Source: an uncultured Bacteroidales bacterium | Lineage (GTDB): Bacteria > Bacteroidota > Bacteroidia > Bacteroidales > Bacteroidaceae | Assembly: GCA_902798425.1 (NCBI GenBank) | Contig: CADBWR010000002.1 | Location: 1 to 64,000 of the forward strand | Reading direction: 5' to 3' | Length of the DNA: 64,000 bases | Part shown: piece after piece, positions 36,086-45,892 of the stretch | How positions within the stretch are numbered: position 1 is the first letter of the stretch | Layout: each line of letters begins with the position of its first letter | Position numbers and translations under genes: made by a program | Notes under the pieces: model-generated | Databases searched by the model: none | Told to the model about the DNA's origin: nothing | The model's input: the letters and a program-made list of their open reading frames with translations, nothing else

Positions 36086-37026
36086 GGGTTGATGCATTTG
36101 AGGTTCTTGTCAAGTTGTTCTGTGCTGCTGGCACCTACAAGGACAGAGGTAACACCCTGTTGGTCGAGAATCCAGCGCAGGGCAGACTCTGCCAGTGTGT
36201 GTCCCTTGGCCTGTGCCTCTTGGTTCCATTGCCGCAACTGCTGGAGTAGTTCGTCAGAGAGCATGTCCTGGCGTAAGAACTTTCCGCGCGCCATGCGCGA
36301 ATCATTGGGTATGCCGTTTAGATAGCGGTCAGTGAGCAGTCCCTGAGCCAGTGGCGAGAAGGAGATGAAGCCAACCCCCTCTTTGTGGCAGAGGTCAAGG
36401 ATGCCCTCGTTAATAGGCTCGCGGTCAAGCATGTTGAGGCGTCCCTGGTAAATGAGCAGGGGTACGTCGTGCTGCTTGAGGTAATCGATGGCGAAGCGTG
36501 TTGCCTCCAGTGGCCAGCGCGAGATACCGACATAGAGCGCCTTGCCACTTCGTACAATGTCAACAAGCGCCTGGAGCGTCTCTTCCAGTGGTGTGTCGGG
36601 GTCGTAGCGATGTGAATAGAACAGGTCTACATAGTCGAGGTGCATGCGTCGCAGTGACTGGTCCAGAGATGCCATGAGGTATTTGCGCGAACCCCAGTTG
36701 CCATAGGGCCCAGGCCACATATCGTATCCCGCCTTGGTAGAGATGAACAGTTCATCACGATAGGGACGCAGGTCTTCATCCATGACGCGTCCTAATGTCT
36801 CTTCTGCCGAGCCATAAGGTGGTCCGTAGTTGTTGGCAAGGTCCAGGTGAGTAATGCCACAGTCAAAGGCATGGCATAGAATGGCGCGAGATCTTTGATA
36901 ATCATCGACACCACCGAAGTTGTGCCACATGCCCAGACTGACTTTGGGTAGCAGAACGCCTGACCGTCCGCAGCGGTTGTACTGCATAACGTCGTAACGT
37001 GAATCGGATGCTAAGTAGTCTTTCAT
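36082..37026 (-). CDS. Aldo/keto reductase (YghZ/glyceraldehyde-3-phosphate reductase type)
   Basis: A 314-residue cytoplasmic NADPH-dependent oxidoreductase with a TIM barrel. Visible are the catalytic Asp/Tyr in HLDLANNYGPPYGSAEE, the Lys in FISTKAGYDMWPGPYGN and the His in YVDLFYSHRYDPDTP; SFSPLAQGLLTDRYL and the cofactor motif SVLVGASSTEQLDKN follow. It is of the YghZ subtype, close to the voltage-gated channel beta-subunit-like AKR14 family, which reduces L-glyceraldehyde 3-phosphate and other aldehydes. It lies between GH115 and GH2 in one operon with no signal peptide, so it acts in the cytoplasm, perhaps on an aldehyde from uronate or rhamnose breakdown. That role is inference only. 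Its TGA overlaps the ATG of the GH2 gene. Confidence 0.92.
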   Translation of the reverse strand: MKDYLASDSRYDVMQYNRCGRSGVLLPKVSLGMWHNFGGVDDYQRSRAILCHAFDCGITHLDLANNYGPPYGSAEETLGRVMDEDLRPYRDELFISTKAGYDMWPGPYGNWGSRKYLMASLDQSLRRMHLDYVDLFYSHRYDPDTPLEETLQALVDIVRSGKALYVGISRWPLEATRFAIDYLKQHDVPLLIYQGRLNMLDREPINEGILDLCHKEGVGFISFSPLAQGLLTDRYLNGIPNDSRMARGKFLRQDMLSDELLQQLRQWNQEAQAKGHTLAESALRWILDQQGVTSVLVGASSTEQLDKNLKCINP

Positions 37027-37058
37027 TCTTTTAATAGTTTGTTATTGTCTGTTGATTG

Positions 37059-39326
37059 CTATTCTTGAGTAAGTTGCCACTGGTCTGCCACGATGTTCTC
37101 GTCGAGAGCTGTGAGTGTGAGTTGGTGTGCCCCTTTGGTCAGCCACACTTTGACGGCACGCTGGGTTTGGCAGTTTAGCACATTGTCTTTCCACCGTTCC
37201 GAGCGGAAAGGCTCTCGTAGTGAGAAACGTGTGGCATCGCCATCATCGACAGCCATTGTGAAACGCAAGTCGCCTCCATCTATAGGGTGGGTGGGGATGA
37301 GTGCAGCCTGCAGGGTGTAGTAGCCTTCCTTGCTGATGTTGAAATCGTAACGGAGGGTGCCCCCCTTAGGTATTTTGACGGCATTCATGGAGTACCCCAA
37401 CATCTGTATACGCTGAGCCCCGTCTGTAGCTGTCGTGAATTCTGCAGCAGGGTAAGTTGTGGTCTGTCTATGTTCCTTCCCTGTTAGCGTGGCATGTACA
37501 TCGCCAAAGACGGGCAACTGGCGTGGAGCAGCATCCATCAGATGGCGCCACTTGCCGTTGTTCATACTGTTGTATTGCGCTGTCAACTGCTGGATGTCGT
37601 CGTATGCCCGATGGCTTACTGTCGTAGTGTGAGCCAGCATCTTCATATTCATGGCAGCAGTGGCCTTGACAGGATACTCGATGGCGGCAAAGTAGGCATT
37701 CCTAAGAGCGGGGCGCAACAGTTGACGGCAACTGTCAATGGTTGCAGTGATAGCATCGAATGCTGCCAGACGGTCATCAGCCTCTTGGCGTGTCATAGGG
37801 ATGGTGTCCACCAGTGAAAGCCCTCTATGGTAGCGACGCTTGTCGAGTTCCACTTGTGTCCACCCCATAAACTCTGGACGACGCATGGCACAGAGTTGGT
37901 AATAGTGGCGCATGGCCGGAGCCACATGACGTGATATGTTACTGCCAAACTGGGCCGACAGCCATTGCTCGTGGTGCTGGTTGAGGGTTTGGGCCGTCAC
38001 ACTATTGATGTCCCATGCCATGTCGAGAAATAGCTGGAGGTCGTAGGCAGCTACCTTGGGGTCGTGGACGTTCGCTATCCACAGCTGGCGGACATGGTTG
38101 TCGTAGGCTTGGCGCAACTCATGATAGATGAGTCCTGGCTGTGTGGTGGTAAGCCACAGGTAGTCGTGAGGCCGTCCCCAATAAGACAAGTGGTAGTATA
38201 GTGCATGACCACCGCCGCGTTGCTGTTCAGCGGTATTAGGCAGTCGCGTCATATAGCCGTAGTTGTCGTCGCACCACATCAGTGTGACGTAGTCAGGTAC
38301 CTTCAGTCCCTTCTCGTAGAGTTGTAACACCTCCTTATAGGGCACAAAGACCTGATGGAGACGAGTGGGGTCACCCACATGCTGGCGTAACAAGGCTTGC
38401 TGGTCGTCAATGACCTGTTGCAGTGCCTCGAACTTCTCCTGTTCTGTGGCATAGCCCTCCATAGAACTGTCGTGGATGCCTCGCATGCCGATGGTGAAGA
38501 ACTTATTGTCTGCCGAACGAATCTCCTGCAGACGCTCTGTCCAGTATTGCTGCACTGCTGCACGATTCGTCTTGTAGTTGAAACGTCCCCGCTGTGCTAC
38601 GTCCCACTCACCGACATTGTTCCTGAGCAAGGGCTCGCAGTGCGACGTACCAATGACAATCCCACAGGAGTCGGCCATGGCCTGTGCACCGGGAATCTGG
38701 AAAAAAGGCGTCGACCCCTCATGCATGGCGGGCCAGATGGTGTTGGCATGTAGCCGTAGCAACAGTTGGAAGATGCGCTTATAGGTCTGCACGCCAATGC
38801 TGGCCTGCTGAGACTCCTCATAGGTCTTGCTGCTCCAGGGGCGCAAGCTCCAGTCTTCGTCATTGAGGAAGATGCCGCGATAGGCTACGCTGGGTTGCTG
38901 GACGGTTCTGAAGTCGTCGCTCAGCACCAGTCGTCCTTTGCGCTCAGGCACTACATCGCCCCACCATATCCAGGGCGATACCCCAGCCAGCCGTGACAGT
39001 TCCAAGATGCCATACGCCATGCCGCGTCCATTGCCGCCTTCCACGATGATTTGCTTTCCTTTTATATATATTTGGAAGCCATCGAAAGGCAGTCTGCTGT
39101 TGTGCAGAATCCTGATGGTTGCCTTGCGCGAAGCGACGGCCTCCATGCCTGTCACCTGTCGCATGTCGTCTTTCCACATCTTCAGCGCTGTCGTTACGAC
39201 AGGCTCCGCATCTGTCGGCAGACTGTAGGTAACGGGCTGCTTGCCATCAAACCACACCACTTCGGCATGACTTGTGAGCGCAGAATAGCAGGACATCAGA
39301 AGGAATAATAGTAGTAGACGTATCAT
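37059..39326 (-). CDS. GH115 alpha-glucuronidase, exported
   Basis: A 755-residue protein with a signal peptide (ending SHAEV). It has the GH115 hallmarks YRGIFLNDEDWSLRPWS, HANTIWPAMHEGSTPFF, IGTSHCEPLLRNN, and the barrel's LMWCDDNYGYMTRLP and WANVHDPK-like WIANVHDPKVAAYDLQLFLDMAWD segments. The family removes glucuronate or 4-O-methyl-glucuronate from xylan or from arabinogalactan side chains; next to rhamnogalacturonan enzymes, an arabinogalactan or pectin branch is the more likely target. The N-terminal domain (residues 23-120) and a C-terminal beta-domain are both present. It is the first gene of the operon with the aldo-keto reductase and GH2 (32 bp gap, then ATGA overlap), transcribed away from the large plus-strand operon. 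Confidence 0.93.
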   Translation of the reverse strand: MIRLLLLFLLMSCYSALTSHAEVVWFDGKQPVTYSLPTDAEPVVTTALKMWKDDMRQVTGMEAVASRKATIRILHNSRLPFDGFQIYIKGKQIIVEGGNGRGMAYGILELSRLAGVSPWIWWGDVVPERKGRLVLSDDFRTVQQPSVAYRGIFLNDEDWSLRPWSSKTYEESQQASIGVQTYKRIFQLLLRLHANTIWPAMHEGSTPFFQIPGAQAMADSCGIVIGTSHCEPLLRNNVGEWDVAQRGRFNYKTNRAAVQQYWTERLQEIRSADNKFFTIGMRGIHDSSMEGYATEQEKFEALQQVIDDQQALLRQHVGDPTRLHQVFVPYKEVLQLYEKGLKVPDYVTLMWCDDNYGYMTRLPNTAEQQRGGGHALYYHLSYWGRPHDYLWLTTTQPGLIYHELRQAYDNHVRQLWIANVHDPKVAAYDLQLFLDMAWDINSVTAQTLNQHHEQWLSAQFGSNISRHVAPAMRHYYQLCAMRRPEFMGWTQVELDKRRYHRGLSLVDTIPMTRQEADDRLAAFDAITATIDSCRQLLRPALRNAYFAAIEYPVKATAAMNMKMLAHTTTVSHRAYDDIQQLTAQYNSMNNGKWRHLMDAAPRQLPVFGDVHATLTGKEHRQTTTYPAAEFTTATDGAQRIQMLGYSMNAVKIPKGGTLRYDFNISKEGYYTLQAALIPTHPIDGGDLRFTMAVDDGDATRFSLREPFRSERWKDNVLNCQTQRAVKVWLTKGAHQLTLTALDENIVADQWQLTQE

Positions 39327-39345
39327 ATCAAGTAGTTTGTAGGTG

Positions 39346-39353
39346 CAAAGATA
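39346..39353 (-). promoter_or_regulatory. -7 promoter element of the GH115 operon
   Basis: TATCTTTG on the minus strand, 20 bp before the start at 39326. Confidence 0.6.
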
Positions 39354-39437
39354 GGTATTTTTTTTCGAATACAGCGTTTTTTTAGTTTTTTTTGTAAAAT
39401 AGCTTTAAAATGTTGTGCGTGAATGGCGCTTTATTAT

Positions 39438-39445
39438 TACCTTTG
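39438..39445 (+). promoter_or_regulatory. -7 promoter element of the eight-gene rhamnogalacturonan operon
   Basis: TACCTTTG, 54 bp before the ATG at 39500. The 173-bp divergent region also holds T-rich runs (39357-39393), and GTGGACAAA (39447-39455) lies right behind the -7 element, similar to the half-sites at 1053-1110. Confidence 0.6.
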
Positions 39446-39499
39446 CGTGGACAAACTACAAAAAAACTAATGACTTTACGTAAACTAAAACAAATCAAG

Positions 39500-41434
39500 A
39501 TGAACAGGGTACTATTATTAGCCTGTTTGGTGGCACTATGCGGGAGCAGTATTGCCCAACCACGCTATCAGAAAGAGCAGATGTCGTTAGAGAAGTTAAA
39601 CCGTGGTGTGGTAGCTCTGCGCCATGGCGGTCAGGTCGTCGTCAGTTGGCGCGTATTGTCTGCTGACAGACAGGGTGAAGCCTTCGATGTCTATCGCAAT
39701 GGCGAGAAGATGAATCAACAGCCGTTGACCACCGGTGGTACATTCTTTGTGGATGAAAAACCATTGTCTGGCGATGCTACTTATGAAGTCCGTGGTGGTG
39801 GATTGAACGGCCAGTATGTACTGAAGGCAGGTGCCCCAGATGCTTATCTGTCTGTGAAGTTACAGAAACCCGCTGACGGACAGACCCCCGACGGTCGCAC
39901 GTTCAGCTATTCTGCCAATGATGCGTCAGTAGGTGATGTCGATGGTGACGGACAGTATGAGATTATCCTGAAGTGGGACCCGTCCAATGCCCACGACAAT
40001 GCGCATGACGGATTCACAGGACAGACACTCTTCGACTGCTACCGTTTGGATGGTACGCTGCTGTGGCGTATAGACATGGGTATCAACATTCGCAGTGGTG
40101 CACACTATGTGCCATTCATCGTCTACGATCTGGATGGTGATGGACGTGCGGAGTTTATTGTCCGTACTGCTGATGGTACACGCGACAGCAAAGGTCATGT
40201 GATAGGTGATGCACAGGCTGACCACCGCACCTATCCGAAGACAGCGACAGAGCGTGCCAAACCTGAGGGCGAGTGGGGCAAGTATAATAAAAAAGGTGCC
40301 CCGCGTGTGGGACGCATCCTGACAGGACCTGACTATATCAGCGTGTTCAACGGACTGACGGGCGAGGTGATGGATACAAAACCCTATGTTCCTCAGCGAG
40401 GCAAAGTGGAAGAGTGGGGCGACAACTATGCCAATCGCAGTGATCGCATGTTGGCAGGCGTTGGCTATTTGGACGGTAAACGTCCCAGTACCATCTTTTG
40501 TCGTGGCTACTACACCCGTACGGTTATTGCTGCATGGGACTGGGATGGCAAAGAACTGAAACAGCACTGGGTATTTGATACCAATACCCCAGAGTGGGCA
40601 AGCTATGCCGGACTGGGCAACCACAACCTGCGTGTTGCTGATGTCGACGGCGATGGCTGTGACGAGATAACCTATGGCTCTATGGCTGTAGACCATGATG
40701 GCCGTGGACTGTATAACACTGGTATGGGACATGGCGACGCCATCCACCTGATGGCTTTTGACCCCACAACAGACAAGTTGCAGGTGTGGGATTGTCACGA
40801 GAATAGACGTGACGGCTCTGACTTCCGCGATGCCCGTACAGGAGAAATTATCTTCCAGATACCATCAAAGGCTGATGTAGGACGTGCCATGGCGGCAGAT
40901 ATTGACCCTACGAATCCTGGCCTGGAAATGTGGAGCTCAGACAGCCATGGTATCCGTAATATCAAGGGCGAGGTGCTCCGTCGTGCCCAAGATCCTGAAG
41001 ATCCGCAGCACCAGCAGCATATCAGATTGGGGGGCAGACGCCTGTCTATCAATTTCGGCATCTGGTGGGATGGCGATTTGTTGCGTGAACTGTTGGACCG
41101 TGGTGCCGTTTCAAAATATAACTGGGAACAGCTTACCATGGAAGAACTGGTACGCTTCCCAGGCATACAGTTCAATAATGGTACCAAGTCGACCCCTTGC
41201 CTCTCTGCAGACATCATTGGTGACTGGCGCGAGGAGGTTGTGGCTCGTACTCCTGACAGTTCCGAACTGCGCATCTTTGTTTCTCCCATTCCAACGGAGT
41301 ATCGTATCAACTGTTTGATGGAGGACATCCCTTACCGTCTGTCTACGGCTGCACAGAACGTAGGCTATAACCAACCCTCAGAACCAGGTTTCTATCTGGG
41401 ACCAGACAAGAGTGTAACATCTTTTTTGAAATAA
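39500..41434 (+). CDS. PL11 rhamnogalacturonan endolyase, exported, without sorting tail
   Basis: Cleaves the alternating rhamnose/galacturonate backbone by beta-elimination, leaving a 4,5-unsaturated uronate. With the start at 39500 (MNRVLLLACLVALCGSSIAQ) it has 644 residues and a signal peptide. The frame is open from 39410, but that start lies before the promoter element at 39438 and is rejected. PL11 features are LEKLNRGVVALRHGGQVVVSWR, here read in parts, several Ca-binding loops (DVDGDGQYEI, DLDGDGRAEF, DVDGDGCDEI) of the beta-propeller, and LKWDPSNAHDNA. It ends at the catalytic domain, unlike the PL11 enzyme at 53659-55863, which has an extra 45-residue tail. It is the first gene of an operon of eight whose gaps are at most 24 bp. 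Confidence 0.95.
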   Translation: MNRVLLLACLVALCGSSIAQPRYQKEQMSLEKLNRGVVALRHGGQVVVSWRVLSADRQGEAFDVYRNGEKMNQQPLTTGGTFFVDEKPLSGDATYEVRGGGLNGQYVLKAGAPDAYLSVKLQKPADGQTPDGRTFSYSANDASVGDVDGDGQYEIILKWDPSNAHDNAHDGFTGQTLFDCYRLDGTLLWRIDMGINIRSGAHYVPFIVYDLDGDGRAEFIVRTADGTRDSKGHVIGDAQADHRTYPKTATERAKPEGEWGKYNKKGAPRVGRILTGPDYISVFNGLTGEVMDTKPYVPQRGKVEEWGDNYANRSDRMLAGVGYLDGKRPSTIFCRGYYTRTVIAAWDWDGKELKQHWVFDTNTPEWASYAGLGNHNLRVADVDGDGCDEITYGSMAVDHDGRGLYNTGMGHGDAIHLMAFDPTTDKLQVWDCHENRRDGSDFRDARTGEIIFQIPSKADVGRAMAADIDPTNPGLEMWSSDSHGIRNIKGEVLRRAQDPEDPQHQQHIRLGGRRLSINFGIWWDGDLLRELLDRGAVSKYNWEQLTMEELVRFPGIQFNNGTKSTPCLSADIIGDWREEVVARTPDSSELRIFVSPIPTEYRINCLMEDIPYRLSTAAQNVGYNQPSEPGFYLGPDKSVTSFLK

Positions 41435-41440
41435 AAGATA

Positions 41441-42826
41441 ATGAGACAAATAATTGCCATGATGATCATGCTGGCAACGACGACCGTCGGTGCTCAGCAA
41501 GTGAATGACAACAATACACCGCTGCACCTGATGCGTCCTGCCAATCAGCAGCGCTATGGCATACCCACGCAGGAAAGTGTGAAAAAGGCCATGGACCGCG
41601 TGCTGCAGTATATAGACAGCGAGACACCTGCCCTGTTGGTTGACAAGCGTACGGGTAAGGAGGTGACACACCTGAAGGATATCGACCAGTATACCCAGTT
41701 GAAGCAAGGTGGTTTCCGACTGACCAGCTATGAGTGGGGCGTCACCTATTCTGGTGTGTTGGCAGCTTATAAGGCCACCGGCGACAAGGCTTACCGCGAC
41801 TATGTATATAAGCGCCACAAGTTACTGAGCGAGATTGCTCCCTACTTCCAGAAAGTCTATGAGAAACATCAGAACATTGATGTCAATGTGCGTCGTGTCA
41901 TAGACCCGCACGCCTTGGATGATGCTGGAGCAGTGTGCGTGTCGATGATTAAAGCCATGCTTGACGACAACACCCTGCCACTGCGTGAGCGAGTAGACCT
42001 CTATACCGACTATATTATGAATAAGGAATATCGTTTGGACGATGGTATCTTTGCTCGTCTGCGTCCGCAGAAGAACACTGTCTGGCTCGACGATATGTTT
42101 ATGGGTGTACCAGCAGTGGCTTATATGGGTAAGTTGACAGGTGATACCAAATACTATGATGAGGCAGCTCGTCAGGTGGAACTCTTTGCCAGCAGGATGT
42201 TTGTTCCTGAAGACGGCCTGTTCCGCCATGGCTGGGTAGAGGCTATGAATCCACATCCCGCCTTCTACTGGGGACGTGCCAACGGTTGGGCTGTTCTTAC
42301 CATGTGTGAGGTACTGGACGTGCTGCCTGCCGACCATCCCAAGCGCCCCATGATACTCAGTCTGCTGCGCCAGCATATTGCAGGACTGGCCCGTCGTCAG
42401 CACCACGATGGTTTCTGGCACCAGCTGCTGGATCGTGACGACACTTATCTGGAGGCGTCGGCTACAGCCATCTATACCTATGGCATTGCCCATGCTATCA
42501 ACAAGGGCTGGGTGGATGCCAAAGCCTACGGACCTACCGCCCTGTTAGGCTGGCAGGCTGTCAATCAGTCTGTCAATGAAAAAGGGCAGGTGGAGAATGT
42601 CTGTGTGGGTACAGGCATGGGTTTCGATGCCGCCTTCTATGCCTATCGCCCCGTCCATGTGATGGCAGCCCACGGCTATGGTCCTGCTATCTGGGCTGGT
42701 GCCGAGATTATTCTGCTGTTGCAGCACCAGCATCCCAAGATGAACGACTCTGCCGTACATTTCTACGATGAGGAGGTTCCTACCAACGAACCCATTTTCA
42801 ACTACGATGGTAAAATCAGATATTAA
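41441..42826 (+). CDS. GH105 unsaturated rhamnogalacturonyl hydrolase, exported
   Basis: Removes the unsaturated galacturonate from lyase products. The 461-residue protein has a signal peptide (1-18, ending TTVGAQ) and the (alpha/alpha)6 barrel of the YteR/YesR type. Family segments are SYEWGVTYSGVLAAY, RVIDPHALDDAGAV, VWLDDMFMGVPAVAYMG, HPAFYWGRANGWAVL and the C-terminal VENVCVGTGMG. The aspartates of the DDA and LDD segments are the likely catalytic ones. It starts 6 bp after the PL11 stop and overlaps nothing; the next gene's start is 13 bp behind it. Together with the GH105 half of the 24445-27954 fusion the locus has two such enzymes, which are only distantly alike. Confidence 0.95.
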   Translation: MRQIIAMMIMLATTTVGAQQVNDNNTPLHLMRPANQQRYGIPTQESVKKAMDRVLQYIDSETPALLVDKRTGKEVTHLKDIDQYTQLKQGGFRLTSYEWGVTYSGVLAAYKATGDKAYRDYVYKRHKLLSEIAPYFQKVYEKHQNIDVNVRRVIDPHALDDAGAVCVSMIKAMLDDNTLPLRERVDLYTDYIMNKEYRLDDGIFARLRPQKNTVWLDDMFMGVPAVAYMGKLTGDTKYYDEAARQVELFASRMFVPEDGLFRHGWVEAMNPHPAFYWGRANGWAVLTMCEVLDVLPADHPKRPMILSLLRQHIAGLARRQHHDGFWHQLLDRDDTYLEASATAIYTYGIAHAINKGWVDAKAYGPTALLGWQAVNQSVNEKGQVENVCVGTGMGFDAAFYAYRPVHVMAAHGYGPAIWAGAEIILLLQHQHPKMNDSAVHFYDEEVPTNEPIFNYDGKIRY

Positions 42827-42839
42827 AGAGAATACAGCT

Positions 42840-45800
42840 ATGAAACACTTGAAGAGGCTTGTCTTATGCCTGTTGGGCGTTGCTCTTGTCAGTATGGCAG
42901 GAGCTGTGGAACGCCAGAAACTGAATTTTAATGCTGACTGGCGACTGCATGTTGGTGACGTCAGCGACGCTGCCCATGAGGACTATCATGATGCCGGTTG
43001 GCAGCAGGTGACCCTACCTTATGCCTTCAATGGCGATGAGGCTTTCCGAAAAGATATCGTTGACCTGACAGATACTATCTGCTGGTACAGAAAACAGTTT
43101 GAGGTCACACAGACCGATAAGGCCGCCTGCAAGTTCTTTATAGAGTTTGAGGGCGTTCGTCAGGGTGCAGACTTCTACCTGAATGGGCACCATATAGGTT
43201 ATAGTGAGAATGGCGTAATGGCCTGTGGCTTCGACCTGACCCCTTATATTAAAATAGGTAGGAATGTCCTGGCTGTGCGCTGCGATAACAGTTGGAACTA
43301 TCGCTCCCGTCAGTATAACAGCCGTTACCAATGGAATGACCGCAACTTCAATGCCAATTACGGTGGTATTCCCAAGAATGTCTATCTGCATATGACCGAT
43401 AGGCTCTATCAGACCTTGCCCTTATACTCCAACTTGGGAACGACGGGAACCTACGTCTATGCCACTGACTTCGATATTGCCCAACGCAAGGCAGTGGTGC
43501 ATGTGGAGTCGCAGGTCAGAAACGAGGACACCAAACCGCGCACCTTCCGTCTGTTTGCCAGGGTCATCAATGCAGACAACTACCTGGCTGCTATTATTCC
43601 TGGTGAACAGGTTACCCTGCAGCCAGGCGAGACACGTACTGTCAGCATTCAGCGTGCGTTGAGCGGACTGCATTTCTGGTCGTGGGGCTATGGTTATCTC
43701 TATACGGTCAAAAGCTATCTGGCAGAGGATGGGGCAGAAGAAAACCCCTTGAATCTCTCTGCCAGCGATGACGAAGTTATTATCCGGACAGGTTTCCGCA
43801 AGACGCACTTTGGCGAAGGAAAGATATGGCTTAACGACCGCTGTCTGATGGTGCATGGCTATGCTCAGCGCACCAGCAACGAGTGGCCTGGAGTGGGTAT
43901 CTCCGTACCTGCATGGCTTAGCGACTTCTCTAACAACCTGATGGTTGAGTCAGGAGGCAATGTGGTACGATGGATGCACGTCACTCCTTGGAAACAGGAT
44001 ATAGAGTCGTGCGACAGGGTAGGACTGTTGCAGGCTATGCCTGCCGGTGATGCAGAGAAAGATGTGGAGGGTGCTCGCTGGCAACAGCGTACGGCCTTGA
44101 TGCGCGATGCTATTATCTACAATCGCAACAATCCGTCTGTCATCTTCTATGAGTGTGGCAACGAGAGCATCAGTCGTGAACACATGCTGGAGATGAAAGC
44201 CCTTCGCGACGAGTACGACCCCTTTGGCGGAAGAGCAATTGGCAGTCGTGAGATGCTTGACATCAACGAGGCAGAATATGGTGGTGAGATGCTGTATATC
44301 AACAAGTCGAAGAAGCACCCGATGTGGGCCATGGAGTACTGCCGTGACGAGGGCTTGCGCAAGTATTGGGATGCGTATAGCTATCCTTACCATCAGGAGG
44401 GTGAAGGTCCGCTCTATCGTGGTAAGCCTGCTACCGACTACAACCACAATATGGACCAGTTTGCCATTGAGATGGTGCGCCGCTGGTATGACTACTGGCG
44501 TGAACGCCCTGGAACAGGAACGCGCGTGTCATCGGGTGGCGTGAAGATCGTATTCTCTGATACCAATACCCACCACCGTGGTGAGTCAAACTATCGCACC
44601 AGTGGTGTGACGGATGCCATGCGTATACCCAAAGATGCCTTCTATGCCCACCAGGTGATGTGGAGCGGATGGGTGGAACCCGAACAGGCGAAGACCTATA
44701 TCATAGGACATTGGAACTATGAGACAGGGGTGAAGAAACCCGTCTATGTGGTCTCTACAGGCAATGAAGTCGAACTGTTCCTCAATGGCCGCTCATTAGG
44801 CAAGGGGCGCCAGAGCTATCGCTATCTCTTCACCTTCGACGATGTGCCCTTCGAAGCAGGTACTTTAGAGGCTGTGGCATCTGATGGCAGTCGTTACCAA
44901 TTGGAGACAGCAGGTGACCCCTATCAGTTGAAGTTGACCACCATAGAGAATCCGGAAGGTATGAAAGCCGATGGTGCTGACATGGCACTGGTCCAGGTCG
45001 AGGTGGTCGACAAGCAGGGACGCCGTTGTCCGCTGGACGACCGCATGATACATTTCGAACTGTGGGGCGAGGGTAAGTGGATTGGCGGTATTGCCACACG
45101 AAACAACAAGGAACTGCAACGGCAGGATGACCATCGTCCTGCAGGACTGCTTGATGCTGCCGCTACCAAGAATGTCTCAGACAACTATGTGGGCAGTTCT
45201 GACCTTCCTGTGGAGTGTGGCGTCAACAGGGTGCTGGTTCGTAGCACCGTCAATCCAGGTGCTATCAACGTCTCTGCGTATGCTGAGGGTTTGAAGCCTG
45301 CATACATCACCATGAACAGTGAAAAGAAGACGGTGGAGAGTGAGTTGCCGCAGTTGACACTGAAGGGGCGTCTGGAGCGTGGCAAGACTCCAGCAACACC
45401 CTCCTATACAGAAAAAGCCAAAGGTGTTGCTATCGTATCTGCCAAGGCGGGCTACGACGCAGATCATGCCTCCCGTAGCTTTGACGACAACGAGTTGTCA
45501 GAATGGAAGAACGACGGGCGTCTCTCTACGGCATGGATTACCTATCGTCTGGAAAAGAAGACTGTCATCGATGACATCTGTATGAAGCTGACGGGCTGGC
45601 GCCTTCGCAGCTATCCGTTGGAAGTATATGCCGGCAAGACACTTATCTGGAGCGGAGAAACAGAGCGCAGCCTGGGCTATATTCACTTAACGCCTACCAA
45701 ACAAGTTAAGACCAAGGAGATAACGATTCGTCTGAAAGGTGCCGGCAAGGACAAGGATGCTTTCGGTGGTATTGTCGAGGTGGCTGAACCTGCTGCTGGT

Positions 45801-45890
45801 GAACTCGATCTTTTCAAGGCAAAGAATGGTGGCGACACGAAAAGTGAGCTGCGCATAGTAGAAATAGAATTCTTAGAAAATATAAAATAG
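42840..45890 (+). CDS. GH2-family glycosidase with C-terminal F5/8-type carbohydrate-binding domain, exported
   Basis: A 1016-residue protein; the start at 42840 (MKHLKRLVLCLLGVALVSMA) gives a signal peptide, whereas a longer frame from 42768 would overlap the GH105 gene. It has a GH2 jelly-roll (LNGHHIGYSENGVMACGFDL), an immunoglobulin-like domain and a barrel. The acid/base is the glutamate of FYECGNESIS; the nucleophile is probably in WAMEYCRDEG. After a DUF4982-type domain (MKADGADMALVQVEV) the end, from about residue 880, is a discoidin-like beta-sandwich (ASRSFDDNELSEWKNDG) that may bind galactose-type sugars. Specificity (beta-galactosidase, beta-glucuronidase or other) is not set by what I can see. 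It is the third gene of the operon. Confidence 0.92.
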   Translation: MKHLKRLVLCLLGVALVSMAGAVERQKLNFNADWRLHVGDVSDAAHEDYHDAGWQQVTLPYAFNGDEAFRKDIVDLTDTICWYRKQFEVTQTDKAACKFFIEFEGVRQGADFYLNGHHIGYSENGVMACGFDLTPYIKIGRNVLAVRCDNSWNYRSRQYNSRYQWNDRNFNANYGGIPKNVYLHMTDRLYQTLPLYSNLGTTGTYVYATDFDIAQRKAVVHVESQVRNEDTKPRTFRLFARVINADNYLAAIIPGEQVTLQPGETRTVSIQRALSGLHFWSWGYGYLYTVKSYLAEDGAEENPLNLSASDDEVIIRTGFRKTHFGEGKIWLNDRCLMVHGYAQRTSNEWPGVGISVPAWLSDFSNNLMVESGGNVVRWMHVTPWKQDIESCDRVGLLQAMPAGDAEKDVEGARWQQRTALMRDAIIYNRNNPSVIFYECGNESISREHMLEMKALRDEYDPFGGRAIGSREMLDINEAEYGGEMLYINKSKKHPMWAMEYCRDEGLRKYWDAYSYPYHQEGEGPLYRGKPATDYNHNMDQFAIEMVRRWYDYWRERPGTGTRVSSGGVKIVFSDTNTHHRGESNYRTSGVTDAMRIPKDAFYAHQVMWSGWVEPEQAKTYIIGHWNYETGVKKPVYVVSTGNEVELFLNGRSLGKGRQSYRYLFTFDDVPFEAGTLEAVASDGSRYQLETAGDPYQLKLTTIENPEGMKADGADMALVQVEVVDKQGRRCPLDDRMIHFELWGEGKWIGGIATRNNKELQRQDDHRPAGLLDAAATKNVSDNYVGSSDLPVECGVNRVLVRSTVNPGAINVSAYAEGLKPAYITMNSEKKTVESELPQLTLKGRLERGKTPATPSYTEKAKGVAIVSAKAGYDADHASRSFDDNELSEWKNDGRLSTAWITYRLEKKTVIDDICMKLTGWRLRSYPLEVYAGKTLIWSGETERSLGYIHLTPTKQVKTKEITIRLKGAGKDKDAFGGIVEVAEPAAGELDLFKAKNGGDTKSELRIVEIEFLENIK

Positions 45891-45892
45891 GT

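Noticed and set aside
39355-39400. Poly-T stretches near 39357-39393 as a terminator
   Set aside because: No stem precedes them and they lie between divergent promoters, so they look like promoter-region composition.
39410-39499. Upstream start for the PL11 gene giving 30 extra residues
   Set aside because: The -7 promoter element at 39438-39445 lies inside this extension, and the signal peptide begins at 39500.
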